A stretch of 64,000 nt of DNA from JAHBNG01 sp039028975 (GTDB lineage: Bacteria > Chloroflexota > Anaerolineae > Caldilineales > Caldilineaceae): NCBI GenBank assembly GCA_039028975.1, contig JBCCHB010000018.1, positions 76,373 to 140,372 of the forward strand. Reading direction: 5' to 3'. The stretch's first letter is position 1; each line of letters opens with the position of its first letter. The translations under genes were made by a program, and so were the position numbers. The notes under the pieces were generated by a model. It was given only the letters and a program-made list of their open reading frames with translations, had not been told where the DNA came from and ran no database searches. Positions 44,503 through 53,433 of this stretch are shown one piece after another.

Positions 44503-44602
44503 TATAGGCAATATTCCAAAAGTCACCCATTGGGGCAGAGCCGCACGGGGCGTGCTCACTGGACGGTCGGTGCGACTTTTGGAAAACTGCCAATATAGAC
44601 TT
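44503..44602. repeat. ~100-bp imperfect inverted repeat
   Basis: ataggcaatattccaaaagtc on the left pairs with gacttttggaaaactgccaatat on the right, about 20 bp with few mismatches, around a GC-rich centre. It lies directly before the double-SDR gene and may be a mobile palindrome or a leader structure. Confidence 0.55.
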
Positions 44603-44618
44603 TTCAAGATAAAAAATT

Positions 44619-46226
44619 ATGCAGAATCAAAGCAGACCAATCGTAATTTGTATCACGGGTGCAACCAGCGGGCTAGGAAAAGAGATGGCACATCAGTTAC
44701 TTGCCAATCATGATAAACACCCGATTCAACTAGCTCTTATAGGACGTCAGCCTCTTTCCAGCTTGGATCCATTGCTCTATACATCTGATACCTACTGTCA
44801 AGCCGATCTCGCTCAACCAGAGGCTATTCAACGGATCAGTGAATGGCTGGATGAACAGAAGATTGAGCGGCTCGATTATCTGATTCACAACGCGGCCCAA
44901 GGCTATGTAGGTTCTTTGCTAGATCAAAGTAATGGTTCGATCAACTCGCTACTTCAGGTCAATTTGCAGAGCCCGCTGGCCCTTACTCAAAGGCTAATGC
45001 CGAAGTTGAATGTGGGTAAAGTCGTCTTTATCAGTTCAGTTGTTACTGCCATCCCTAGCCCGGACTATGCCGTCTATGCAGCAACCAAAGCCGCACTAGA
45101 TGGTTTTACGCGCAACCTGAGAACCGAGCTGAATGCTCCCGGGGCTCGCTACGAAACCAAAGTGCAGCTGATTCGTCCAGGTGCTATTCGTACCGATATG
45201 CACGAGAAGAGTGGTGCCGATCTAGAAGCGCTCAAGTGGGAGAAATTTCCATCGGTAGAGTCAGTGGCCACCCAGGTTTTGCAAACTATAGAGAGCGAGC
45301 GGCCGACCAGCGTCATCGGCTCGGTAAATAAAATGGTGGACCGAACGGGCCGATATTTAGGTGGTCCGCTAGACTGGGCTATCCGTGGAATGCGAAGTAG
45401 AGAGTACCCAAGTGATACGTCCAAAGCACCAATATCGGCCCAAGATACCGCCAATCAGAGACGACACTGCGTGATTACTGGTGCGGCAGACGGCATTGGC
45501 AAAGCCTTAACCCAACTCTATTTGGCATCAGGGTGGCAGGTAACCGGCATTGATTTTGAGCAAGAGCAAGCGGCCCAAACGCAGGCAGAGCTGGATCCGT
45601 CAGGTGATCGACTGTCATTCATCTTTGGGGATTTGGGTTCTTCAACGGATCTAGAGCGGATCGAAAGCGAACTGGACGAGCGACCCATCATTGAGTTGCT
45701 CATCCACAACGCGGGCATCAATGCAGTGGGTTACTTTACCAAGCTAGATTGGTCGCGACAGCAGAAGGTACTGGACGTCAATCTACGAGCGCCCCTCATG
45801 CTGACGGCTGGCCTTCTCCGACGCAAACACCTCAGCCCAAGAGGAAATATTGTCTTTATCTCCTCCCTCTCCTATTTTGTAGGCTATCCGGGGGCGGCAG
45901 TCTATGGCGCCAGCAAAGATGGAATTGCCTCTTTTGCTCGTAGCCTTCGTGTTGCGTTAGCCCCTCAGCGGATCAATGTCCTCACCGTCTTTCCCGGCCC
46001 CACACGCACAGCCCACGCCCGCCGCTATAGTCCCGACAACAGCCGAGAAGAGAAGCGCATGGCGCCAGAGGAGTTGGCCAAGCGCATCGTCAACGCCGTA
46101 GAAAAGGGGCAGAAACAATTGGTCCCAGGTATCACCAACCAAGCCAGCGCGAGCATTGGCAAGTTCCTTCCTGGGTTAATGGACTATGTTATGCGTAAAG
46201 TGATATTGGAGAAGTTAGAAAATTAG
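44619..46226 (+). CDS. Fusion of two short-chain dehydrogenase domains
   Basis: 535 residues. Domain 1 (about 8-235) has the cofactor motif ITGATSGLGKEM, LIHNAAQG (NAAG-like), the active-site VYAATKAALDGF (Y-x3-K) and an IRPGAIRTDM tail. Domain 2 (about 285-515) repeats the set: ITGAADGIGKAL, LLIHNAGINAVG, VYGASKDGIASF and VFPGPTRTAHARRYS. Classical SDR enzymes are single-domain NAD(P)-dependent oxidoreductases; two intact active sites on one chain suggest two linked steps or an internal pseudo-dimer. Substrates are unknown. No operon partner is tightly linked; the next gene starts 105 bases later. Confidence 0.9.
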   Translation: MQNQSRPIVICITGATSGLGKEMAHQLLANHDKHPIQLALIGRQPLSSLDPLLYTSDTYCQADLAQPEAIQRISEWLDEQKIERLDYLIHNAAQGYVGSLLDQSNGSINSLLQVNLQSPLALTQRLMPKLNVGKVVFISSVVTAIPSPDYAVYAATKAALDGFTRNLRTELNAPGARYETKVQLIRPGAIRTDMHEKSGADLEALKWEKFPSVESVATQVLQTIESERPTSVIGSVNKMVDRTGRYLGGPLDWAIRGMRSREYPSDTSKAPISAQDTANQRRHCVITGAADGIGKALTQLYLASGWQVTGIDFEQEQAAQTQAELDPSGDRLSFIFGDLGSSTDLERIESELDERPIIELLIHNAGINAVGYFTKLDWSRQQKVLDVNLRAPLMLTAGLLRRKHLSPRGNIVFISSLSYFVGYPGAAVYGASKDGIASFARSLRVALAPQRINVLTVFPGPTRTAHARRYSPDNSREEKRMAPEELAKRIVNAVEKGQKQLVPGITNQASASIGKFLPGLMDYVMRKVILEKLEN

Positions 46227-46330
46227 GGAACGGCTGATATTGAAAGGATTGCAGAACTGGTCTTTTCAGATTATAATGCTGGCTAGTACCCCCTCACCGT
46301 CCGACTTCCATACTTAATAGGAGAACCTAA

Positions 46331-47653
46331 ATGTCTCAACAATCTTCACAGAAGTTCTCGCGACGTCAATTCCTACAGCGTACCGCGGCAGTTGGCGTTG
46401 CAGCATTTGGTGTCACATCGCTGGCTGGTTGCGTAGTGCCGGGTGCGGCTCCAACTGGGGACGGCGCTCCATCGGCAGAGGATACCAACGTTCTCTACTG
46501 GAAATCACCCCACAGTCCAGATGAGGTGGGGTTGTGGGAGCCGCTGTTACAGAAATTCGAGGACGAGCACTCTGGTGTATCGGTTGAGCATCAGGTAATC
46601 CCTTGGGCTAGCGTAGACGAACAATATACTGCCGCCTTTGCCGCTGGTTCCCCACCAGATGTCTTCTACCTGCCCGATGAGTGGTATCCCAAATATGTAA
46701 ACCAGGGACAGATCGCCGACATCAACGAACACATCGCGGATTGGGAGGATCAGTACACGACCGCCGGCTGGGCAGGCGTCACCTACAAAGGCGGTACCTG
46801 GGGCGCTCCCTTCCTGGGCGTTGCCGAGATGTGGCTCTGCAACATGAATCTCTTTAATGAAAAGGGCTTAAGCGTACCGACCAATTGGGAGGAGTTCCGC
46901 AATGCTGCAGCCGAGTTGACCGATCTGGACAATGGCATCTACGGAGCCGCCCCCTTCGGTACAAGTTGGGGCAGTTGGATCATCGGCATTCCGCTATTAG
47001 CGACTGGCGGCACCAAGCTGCTCAGCGATGATCTCATGTCCGTAACCGCCAACACCGAAGGCGGCGTGGCCGCCTTCAAGGCGCTCTACGAGGACATCGG
47101 CTGGACTGATAAGTCAACCACGCCGTTAGGCTTCACACAAGATCAGGCCGATTCCTTGGCCATCCAGGGCAAAGTCGGTATGAAATGGTCCGAGACGTGG
47201 CGCATCAAGCAGAATTGGCGGCCGGAAGCGCCCGATATCGAATTGGCCACCATCCCCATGCTCCAGTTAACCGAAGATGGGCAAAACGCGTCTTGGGCCA
47301 ACATTGGCTTCATGTTCATTGCTGAAGCATCAAAGGACAAGCAGGCCGCATTCGATTTCCTAGACTATCTCTCTACCGATGAAATGCAGGTCGAATATGT
47401 TCAGAAGGGTGTCGATCTGCTCCCGCTGAAGAATGGCATCGAACCCCTGCCAGATGCCGATCCCATTGTCTCGGAAGTGGTCTCGTGGCTCGGTAAAGGA
47501 TATGGCGTTGGCACCCAGATCAGCATCCGCTGGCGTGAAGCGACCGATGCTATGGTGCAGGAGGCAGAGGCCATCATGAGCGGCTTGAAGACGGCCGAAC
47601 AGGCCATGGCTGATCTGGAAGCAACGATTAACCCGATCTTGGATGGGCAGTAG
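46331..47653 (+). CDS. Sugar ABC transporter receptor, Tat-type lipoprotein
   Basis: 440 residues. The N-terminus has a twin-arginine motif and lipobox together: FSRRQFLQRTAAVGVAAFGV then SLAGC with the lipid-bearing Cys near residue 34. The mature part starts NVLYWKSPHSPDEVGLWEPL and has AAFAAGSPPDVFYLPDEW and QADSLAIQGKVGMKWSETWR, the type 1 carbohydrate receptor fold. Export folded through Tat and lipid anchoring fit a Gram-positive-like or monoderm surface. It heads the operon receptor, MalF-like, MalG-like; ligand unknown. Confidence 0.93.
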   Translation: MSQQSSQKFSRRQFLQRTAAVGVAAFGVTSLAGCVVPGAAPTGDGAPSAEDTNVLYWKSPHSPDEVGLWEPLLQKFEDEHSGVSVEHQVIPWASVDEQYTAAFAAGSPPDVFYLPDEWYPKYVNQGQIADINEHIADWEDQYTTAGWAGVTYKGGTWGAPFLGVAEMWLCNMNLFNEKGLSVPTNWEEFRNAAAELTDLDNGIYGAAPFGTSWGSWIIGIPLLATGGTKLLSDDLMSVTANTEGGVAAFKALYEDIGWTDKSTTPLGFTQDQADSLAIQGKVGMKWSETWRIKQNWRPEAPDIELATIPMLQLTEDGQNASWANIGFMFIAEASKDKQAAFDFLDYLSTDEMQVEYVQKGVDLLPLKNGIEPLPDADPIVSEVVSWLGKGYGVGTQISIRWREATDAMVQEAEAIMSGLKTAEQAMADLEATINPILDGQ

Positions 47654-47661
47654 AATAGAGT

Positions 47662-47802
47662 AGGTTTGCAGGTTTGCAGGTTTGCAGGTTTGCAGGTTTG
47701 CAGGTTTGCAGGTGAGCAGGTGACAATCGTACTTGCCCACTTGCCCACTTGCCCACTTGCCCACTTGCCCACTTGCCCACTTGCCCACTTGCCCACTTGC
47801 CC
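47662..47802 (+). repeat. Two octamer arrays between receptor and permease
   Basis: Six perfect copies of aggtttgc (47662-47709) with two degenerate ones to 47725, then nine perfect copies of acttgccc (47731-47802). Together they fill nearly all of the gap between the receptor stop and the permease ribosome site. Apparent long reading frames here (PTCPLAHL repeats) are artefacts of the octamers. Confidence 0.95.
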
Positions 47803-47819
47803 ACTTTCGGAGACCAATC

Positions 47820-48758
47820 TTGAGCGCCACGGCGACCGCGCAACCCACAGCGCAGGCAGTACAGAAATCACAGAAGCGAAAGCAGGTTCTGCGCAAAGTG
47901 CGTGAGTCTATCTACTGGTACACGCTTCTCTTGCCCAGCATCCTGATCATCTTTGGCTTCTACATCTTGCCCATGTTCTGGAGCATCTACTACTCTTTGC
48001 AAAGAGGAAGCATGTTGGGCGGTCGCACATTTGTGGGCATCGATAATTATATCAAGGCGGCCACGCACCCTATCTTCACGTTGACCATCAAGAATACGTT
48101 CTACTATGCCGTCATGACGGTGCCGACAGTCATTGTTCTTGCTCTGGTTGTGGCCATCGTGATCATTCAATTGACTGGCTTCCAGGGTTTTTTCAGGGGC
48201 ACAGTCTACTTTCCCCTAATCATACCAGTCGTCATCGCCGCCAACATATGGGCCTATATCGTCAATCGAGACTTTGGTCCGCTTAACCACATTTTGGGCT
48301 GGTTTGGCGTGCCTGCTCTCGATTGGCTTGGCAATCCAAGCCTAGCCATCCCAGCTATCGTTATGATGGAGATCTGGCGCGGTTTCGGCTTCTACGTCAT
48401 CATCCTCTTTGCCGCGCTACAGGCCATCCCCAAAGAGCAGTATGAAGCAGCACGCATCGATGGTGCCAATACGCTTCGTATCATCTTTAGTATCACCATC
48501 CCGCTCCTTCGTCCGGCGCTGGGCTTCTGCTTCATTATGGCAACCATCTTCAACTTCCAGCTCTTTGACGCCATCTATGTGCTGACCCGCGGTGGACCTG
48601 CATGGACCACGTCAACTGTCAGCTGGTATGTCTATCAACAAGCGTTTGACGCGGACAACGTGGGCTTTGCCAGCACCATGGGTGTCGTCCTGCTTGTGAT
48701 TATCTTGGTGCTTTCTCTCGTTCAGCTACGCTTCTTCCGCAGCGATGTTGAATATTAG
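47820..48758 (+). CDS. Sugar ABC transporter permease, MalF type
   Basis: 312 residues from a TTG at 47820, chosen because CGGAG stands nine bases upstream and because an earlier start would translate the octamer array. Six membrane helices (first YTLLLPSILIIFGFYILPMF), EAA loop QYEAARIDGANTLRIIFSITIPLL, and a basic N-terminal tail (VQKSQKRKQVLRKV). It pairs with the MalG-like permease at 48890-49750 to form the membrane channel of a CUT1 importer. Confidence 0.92.
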   Translation: MSATATAQPTAQAVQKSQKRKQVLRKVRESIYWYTLLLPSILIIFGFYILPMFWSIYYSLQRGSMLGGRTFVGIDNYIKAATHPIFTLTIKNTFYYAVMTVPTVIVLALVVAIVIIQLTGFQGFFRGTVYFPLIIPVVIAANIWAYIVNRDFGPLNHILGWFGVPALDWLGNPSLAIPAIVMMEIWRGFGFYVIILFAALQAIPKEQYEAARIDGANTLRIIFSITIPLLRPALGFCFIMATIFNFQLFDAIYVLTRGGPAWTTSTVSWYVYQQAFDADNVGFASTMGVVLLVIILVLSLVQLRFFRSDVEY

Positions 48759-48889
48759 CGCCAGTACAAAGCCATCTTGTACCACGAAGTGACTGAAGAG
48801 CATGAAGATTTTCTCCGCAGGACAAGTGGCTTTCCTTAGGATTAGGTGTTGGTTTACCCTTTTTGTAGAGGACTCATACTAAGACAAAT

Positions 48890-49750
48890 ATGGCAGCAAC
48901 CTTTGGTGGTATCCAGTCAACACGATCAAGAATTGTGAGGCAGGTCATCTTTTATGGCCTGATGTCTGCGATCTCAGTGGCAACGGTTGTCCCTTTTCTC
49001 TTCATGTTCTCCACATCGCTCACCAAGTCATTTTCTATGATGACATATCCTCCCACGCTCTTGCCCGATAACCCGTCGCTCGACAACTATTTCGAGATCA
49101 TCTTTCAATTTCAGGGCGGCCTCTTTATACGCTGGTTTATCAACACTGTTCTGATAACAAGCCTGATCGTTGTGGGCAGCTTGCTCATCAATACGCTCTC
49201 TGGCTATATCTTTGCAAAGAAGAGCTTTTACGGGAAAAATATCATCTTCGCCATTATGTTGGCCACCATGATGGTACCGCGTGCCGTAACGCTCATTCCG
49301 GCCTTTCAGATAGTCAACTGGCTGGGCCTATCCAACACGCCTGGGGCGCTGATTGTGCCAGGCCTCGCCTCGGCATTTGGCATCTTCATGATGCGCCAGT
49401 TTATCAGTAGCCTACCCACGGAGCTGCTAGAAGTAGCCAAGATCGATGGAGCAGGCGAGCTACGCACCTTCTGGTCGATCGTTGTTCCACTTTCTACGCC
49501 AGGCATGGCCGCGCTGGGTATCTTTACGCTCATCAATGCCTGGAATGATTTCCTCTGGCCACTAGTGGTCTTGCGCGATGCAGCCCAGCGCACGCTTGTC
49601 GTTGGATTGGCTGGCATCCAGAGCGAGTTTGCCGTCAACTACGGCTTGGTGATGGCCGGATCTGTGCTGACAGTTTTGCCACTATTGGTCCTGTATCTCC
49701 TTTTCCAGCCCTACTTTGTCGAGGGTCTACGCATGGGGTATGGGAAATAA
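48890..49750 (+). CDS. Sugar ABC transporter permease, MalG type
   Basis: 286 residues, six membrane helices, beginning with a short cytoplasmic tail (GGIQSTRSRIVRQV). The EAA loop is ELLEVAKIDGAGELRTFWSIVVPL. It completes the transport operon that starts at 46331. The ATP-binding subunit is not encoded here and is probably shared with other importers. The ribosome site is weak (GAGG about 20 bases upstream), so translation may depend on the upstream gene. Confidence 0.93.
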   Translation: MAATFGGIQSTRSRIVRQVIFYGLMSAISVATVVPFLFMFSTSLTKSFSMMTYPPTLLPDNPSLDNYFEIIFQFQGGLFIRWFINTVLITSLIVVGSLLINTLSGYIFAKKSFYGKNIIFAIMLATMMVPRAVTLIPAFQIVNWLGLSNTPGALIVPGLASAFGIFMMRQFISSLPTELLEVAKIDGAGELRTFWSIVVPLSTPGMAALGIFTLINAWNDFLWPLVVLRDAAQRTLVVGLAGIQSEFAVNYGLVMAGSVLTVLPLLVLYLLFQPYFVEGLRMGYGK

Positions 49751-49854
49751 TAGTAGACGGAACTGAGTATAACTGTGGGAGTCAAAACAGGAATATGTTA
49801 AAATGATGGAGAAAGAATCAAACAGTACTATATGTGTATGTCGGGAGCGAAACG

Positions 49855-50637
49855 ATGCCCTCTCCATTTCCAGGTATGGATCCATTTTTAGAAGGTTATT
49901 TATGGACAGATGTCCATCAAAGATTGGCGACAGAAATTAGCAAGCGGTTAGCGCCTCACATTCGTCCACGCTATGTTGCTCGATTAGCCATTACAAATTA
50001 TGTGGACTACGACCCCGCCCCTGAAATTGGAATCATCTACACCGATATTGAGGTATTAAGGCGGCGCTCCAGCGAACCTGTACCGACGTTGGCTGGCGGA
50101 ACGGGTGTAGTTCTAGCTGAACCACCATTGACAGACGCAATGGATGTTCCTGCACCGATCTTTCAGGTGCGAACGGTCTCTGTAGAGGTTTACGATGTAG
50201 CAGAAAATCGCTTGGTCACGGGAATTGAGATCCTGTCACCAGTTAACAAGCGCCAACCAGACCTAAAAAAGTTCCAGGAAAAGTTTACTCAATTGCGCAA
50301 TGGCAACGTGCATATTATCGTCATTGACTTGCTGCGCCGGGGACAACGCCCGATTACATCATCTAGCCTGCCAGAGTCACCCTATCTTGTCACCTTAACA
50401 CGCGATGGCGCGCATGTAATGAAGGCATGGCCGATTCAATTGGATGATAATCTGCCCGTTGTGCCAGTTCCTCTTTGGCCGACAGATGCGGACGTTCCGC
50501 TCGATCTGTCGGCGGCCCTGACCACCATTTATGATGAAGGCGGATATGATCTATCGATTGACTATACGAGTTCTCCACCGCCGCCCGCAATGAATGAAGA
50601 GCAGGCTGAGCAGATGAAGCACCTACTGAGCCTTTGA
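49855..50637 (+). CDS. DUF4058 protein
   Basis: 260 residues starting MPSPFPGMDPFLEGYLWTDVHQRL, the diagnostic opening of DUF4058, with GIEILSPVNKRQPDLKKFQEK, HIIVIDLLRRGQRP and LPVVPVPLWPTDADVPLDL further on. The E-I-L-S-P-x-N-K block resembles a restriction-endonuclease-like core, but no activity is known. The family is frequent in Cyanobacteria, Chloroflexota and Planctomycetota. The ATG at 49855 has GGGAG upstream; a GTG at 49834 is less likely. Confidence 0.9.
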   Translation: MPSPFPGMDPFLEGYLWTDVHQRLATEISKRLAPHIRPRYVARLAITNYVDYDPAPEIGIIYTDIEVLRRRSSEPVPTLAGGTGVVLAEPPLTDAMDVPAPIFQVRTVSVEVYDVAENRLVTGIEILSPVNKRQPDLKKFQEKFTQLRNGNVHIIVIDLLRRGQRPITSSSLPESPYLVTLTRDGAHVMKAWPIQLDDNLPVVPVPLWPTDADVPLDLSAALTTIYDEGGYDLSIDYTSSPPPPAMNEEQAEQMKHLLSL

Positions 50638-50673
50638 TAACATATTTACCGAGATATTTCCCGAGGAGAAACC

Positions 50674-52305
50674 GTGCAATTCCAAAACCCCTACCAATTT
50701 GGTCTGGATGCCAATCCGGCCAACTACGTTCCCCTGTCACCACTCAGCTTTATCAAGCGCACGGCTCAGGTGCATCCTAACCATACGTCCGTGGTCCACG
50801 GTGAGCGACGCTACAGTTGGGCAGAGAGCTATGAGCGCTGCTTACGTTTGGGATCAGCTTTACAGAAGCGGGGGATTGGTCACGGGGATACCGTCTCGGT
50901 TATGCTCTTCAACACGCCAGAGATGTTCGAGGCCCACTTTGGCATTCCCATGGCAGGGGCCGTGCTTCATAGCATCAACACCCGTCTTGATGCAGAAACC
51001 ATTGGCTTTATGCTCCAACATGCCGAGACCAAAGTGCTGATTACCGACCGAGAAGTCTCACCCGTCATCAAAGCGGCCTTGGCTCAGCTCGAAACCAAGC
51101 CGCTGGTTGTGGATGTGGATGATCCATTGGGCGAAGGCGGCGAGCTATTAGGTGATCTGGGATACGAAGCCTTATTGGCAGAGGGAGACCCTGATTTTGC
51201 TTGGCAACTTCCAGAAGACGAGTGGTCAGCCATTACCCTCAACTACACCTCTGGGACCACAGGTGATCCCAAAGGGGTGGTCTACCATCATCGTGGCACC
51301 TATCTGTTGGCCACAAACAACATTCTTGCTTGGGATCTGAACAAACACCCAGTCTACCTTTGGACCCTGCCTATGTTTCACTGCAATGGCTGGTGCTTTC
51401 CCTGGACGATAGCGGCTGTGGCAGGAACAAACGTCTGCCTACGCAAGGTTGACGTGAATGCCATCTATGAGCTCATTAATCAAGAGACGGTGACGCACTA
51501 CTGTGGGGCACCCATCGTTCATAATATGTTGGCCAATGCCCCCCAAGAACTGAAGGCCAAAAAGCAGCACTTTGTCAAAGGGATGGTGGCTGCTGCGCCT
51601 CCTCCTGCATCTGTGCTCCAAGCCATGGCCGAAAATGGCTTTGATATCACCCATGTTTACGGGTTGACAGAGAGCTACGGCCCGGCAGTCGTCTGCGATT
51701 GGCATATCGAATGGAGTGAACTGCCCATTGAAGAGCAGGCCAACCTTAAAGCTCGCCAAGGTGTCGGCTATCATATGTTGGAGGGACTCATGGTGGCGAA
51801 CCCAGATACCCTGGAACCGGTACCTGCTGATGGAGAAACCTTGGGTGAGGTGATGATGCGGGGTAACATTGTGATGATGGGCTATTTGAAGAATCCAGAC
51901 GCCTCTGAGGCTGCCTTCAAAGGGGGATGGTTTCATACGGGGGATTTGGGCGTCATGCATCCTGATGGCTACATCGAATTGAAGGATCGCTCTAAGGACA
52001 TCATCATCTCCGGCGGAGAGAACATCTCCACCATCGAAGTGGAAAATGTTCTCTTCCGTCATCCAGCCGTCATGGATGCAGCGGTCGTGGCCAAGCCTGA
52101 TAAAAAGTGGGGTGAGACACCTTGCGCATTTGTTACCCTGCGACCTGAAGCTGAAACTGTGACAGCCGATGCACTCATTCACTTCTGTCGCGAAAATATG
52201 GCCCACTACAAAGCACCCCGTTACGTTTTCTTTGGCGACCTTCCCAAGACATCGACAGGCAAGACCCAAAAGTATGTCCTGCGCGATAGAGCCAAGGAGG
52301 TCTAG
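50674..52305 (+). CDS. AMP-forming acyl-CoA ligase
   Basis: 543 residues of the acyl-CoA synthetase family. Signature motifs are LNYTSGTTGDPKGVVYHH (phosphate loop), THVYGLTESYGP, GWFHTGDLGVMHPDGY and KDIIISGGENIS, with the catalytic lysine in TSTGKTQKYVLRD. The MFHCNGWCFPW segment is typical of the medium/long-chain fatty acid ligases related to the dimethylsulfoniopropionate lyase DmdB and of alkyl-CoA ligases. It activates a carboxylic acid to its CoA thioester. The start is a GTG with GAGGAG upstream. It lies 36 bases after the DUF4058 gene. Confidence 0.92.
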   Translation: MQFQNPYQFGLDANPANYVPLSPLSFIKRTAQVHPNHTSVVHGERRYSWAESYERCLRLGSALQKRGIGHGDTVSVMLFNTPEMFEAHFGIPMAGAVLHSINTRLDAETIGFMLQHAETKVLITDREVSPVIKAALAQLETKPLVVDVDDPLGEGGELLGDLGYEALLAEGDPDFAWQLPEDEWSAITLNYTSGTTGDPKGVVYHHRGTYLLATNNILAWDLNKHPVYLWTLPMFHCNGWCFPWTIAAVAGTNVCLRKVDVNAIYELINQETVTHYCGAPIVHNMLANAPQELKAKKQHFVKGMVAAAPPPASVLQAMAENGFDITHVYGLTESYGPAVVCDWHIEWSELPIEEQANLKARQGVGYHMLEGLMVANPDTLEPVPADGETLGEVMMRGNIVMMGYLKNPDASEAAFKGGWFHTGDLGVMHPDGYIELKDRSKDIIISGGENISTIEVENVLFRHPAVMDAAVVAKPDKKWGETPCAFVTLRPEAETVTADALIHFCRENMAHYKAPRYVFFGDLPKTSTGKTQKYVLRDRAKEV

Positions 52306-52409
52306 CAGGATTCCTCAAAACTAAGCTCTGTACGAGACCATAGGGTTTACCTATTCTACCTATTTGGCAGGAAGTTGAAAAAAATTATGGCCTTGTCACA
52401 ACCACAGAT

Positions 52410-52886
52410 TTAGGTCGCTTGTGCAGTTGCAGTCCGGTTCGACCGAACCTTGTCGGCGAGCCCCTGCAAATTACCATCGATGATTTTACCCATCATCATT
52501 TTCATCATGGTCTGTCCCATTACCCATCCAATGGGGCCGAACTTTACACGATAATCCATATCCCAAATAACCATTGATCGTCCGTTATCCGTCGGCTCCA
52601 CAGACATCGCAGAATAGCCTTCGTGGAGCGGCATTGATTCCATTTCCAACATTTGAAGGCGAAATCTCCGTTTTCCTGGCTCCCACTCCGTAATCTCTTC
52701 AACCAAAGAGGTGCCATTCTTAAAGTGGTTACGTCGTCTTGATCCGATTCCATCTTCGCCCTCTGTCAGCGCATCTACCGATACAATTTCGGGGGCAAAC
52801 TCGTCAACTTGCATGAAGTTACCGAGAACCGCCCATACATCGTCAGGCGTGGCGTCGATCTTTAGACTTCGTTCAAAGTGTATCAT
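52410..52886 (-). CDS. SRPBCC-fold (polyketide cyclase/START-like) protein
   Basis: 158 residues: IHFERSLKIDATPDDVWAVLGNF at the start, DGIGSRRRNHF and GYSAMSVEPTDNGRSMVIWDMDY, ending in a long helix (GWVMGQTMMKMMMGKIIDGNL). This is the SRPBCC helix-grip fold, which encloses hydrophobic ligands; members include cyclases and lipid-binding proteins. No reaction is assignable. The ribosome site AAAGGAATC precedes the ATG. Confidence 0.85.
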   Translation of the reverse strand: MIHFERSLKIDATPDDVWAVLGNFMQVDEFAPEIVSVDALTEGEDGIGSRRRNHFKNGTSLVEEITEWEPGKRRFRLQMLEMESMPLHEGYSAMSVEPTDNGRSMVIWDMDYRVKFGPIGWVMGQTMMKMMMGKIIDGNLQGLADKVRSNRTATAQAT

Positions 52887-52914
52887 TTTTGATTCCTTTC
52901 GTTGTATTGATAAC

Positions 52915-53029
52915 CAGTAGACCGCAACGGATGGTTATTGTCATTCCGAGCGGAGGGAGAAATCTTCCATTTCGTCGAGAGCAAGATTTCTCGTCGTCTC
53001 TCCTCGAAATGACAGATTGCGGTCTACTG
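52915..53029. repeat. 115-bp palindromic element flanked by TGATAAC
   Basis: cagtagaccgcaa (52915-52927) pairs with ttgcggtctactg (53017-53029). Inside, tgtcattccgag and ctcgaaatgaca continue the symmetry, and gagaaatctt/aagatttctc follow. TGATAAC stands at 52908-52914 and 53028-53034. The inner gtcatt-cgag..gagaaatct motif is a widespread type of bacterial intergenic palindrome. Confidence 0.7.
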
Positions 53030-53082
53030 ATAACGCGTGGCGATAACGCCAGATTTACAATTAGGCAATTGAACTCACCACA

Positions 53083-53358
53083 TTATGGTGCAAACGGTTC
53101 AGCTAGCAGCGTGACATCATAGTTAAAGTATTCATGCATCGGTAGTGTCTTTACCACTGCATCAAGGGCATCCTCAGATTCACAATTCCAAACTGCCCAA
53201 GCGGCCCAACCTTCCGCTGATTGGTCCGCAGCTTGATATGCGGCTTCCGCTATACCTTCTTCGGCCAGTTCCATTCCTCTCTTCTGTTCGGCGGGCATAA
53301 GTGCCATTATCTCCTCAGTCGGTGGTTGCTTCCAAGTGATCTTTAACATAAAACGCAT
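53083..53358 (-). CDS. Small ferredoxin-like-fold protein (DUF3303-like)
   Basis: 91 residues: MLKITWKQPPTEEI, GWAAWAVWNCESEDALDAVVKTLPMHEYFNYDVTLLAEP. This looks like the dimeric alpha-beta barrel group of muconolactone-isomerase-like/DUF3303 proteins. No catalytic residue can be named. The ribosome site AAGGAGAAATATC is strong. It lies 75 bases before the cupin gene stop, on the same strand, so the two probably form an operon. Confidence 0.65.
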   Translation of the reverse strand: MRFMLKITWKQPPTEEIMALMPAEQKRGMELAEEGIAEAAYQAADQSAEGWAAWAVWNCESEDALDAVVKTLPMHEYFNYDVTLLAEPFAP

Positions 53359-53433
53359 GATATTTCTCCTTGTGTAACTATTGATATTTTGATAAAAATT
53401 TACTCGAATTCACCTCGAAATAATCGCTAGCTT

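Noticed and set aside
47666..47905. Proteins with PLAHLPTC or VGKWASGQ repeats on both strands
   Set aside because: Artefacts of translating the octamer arrays; all frames are open because the eight-base unit has no stop codons.
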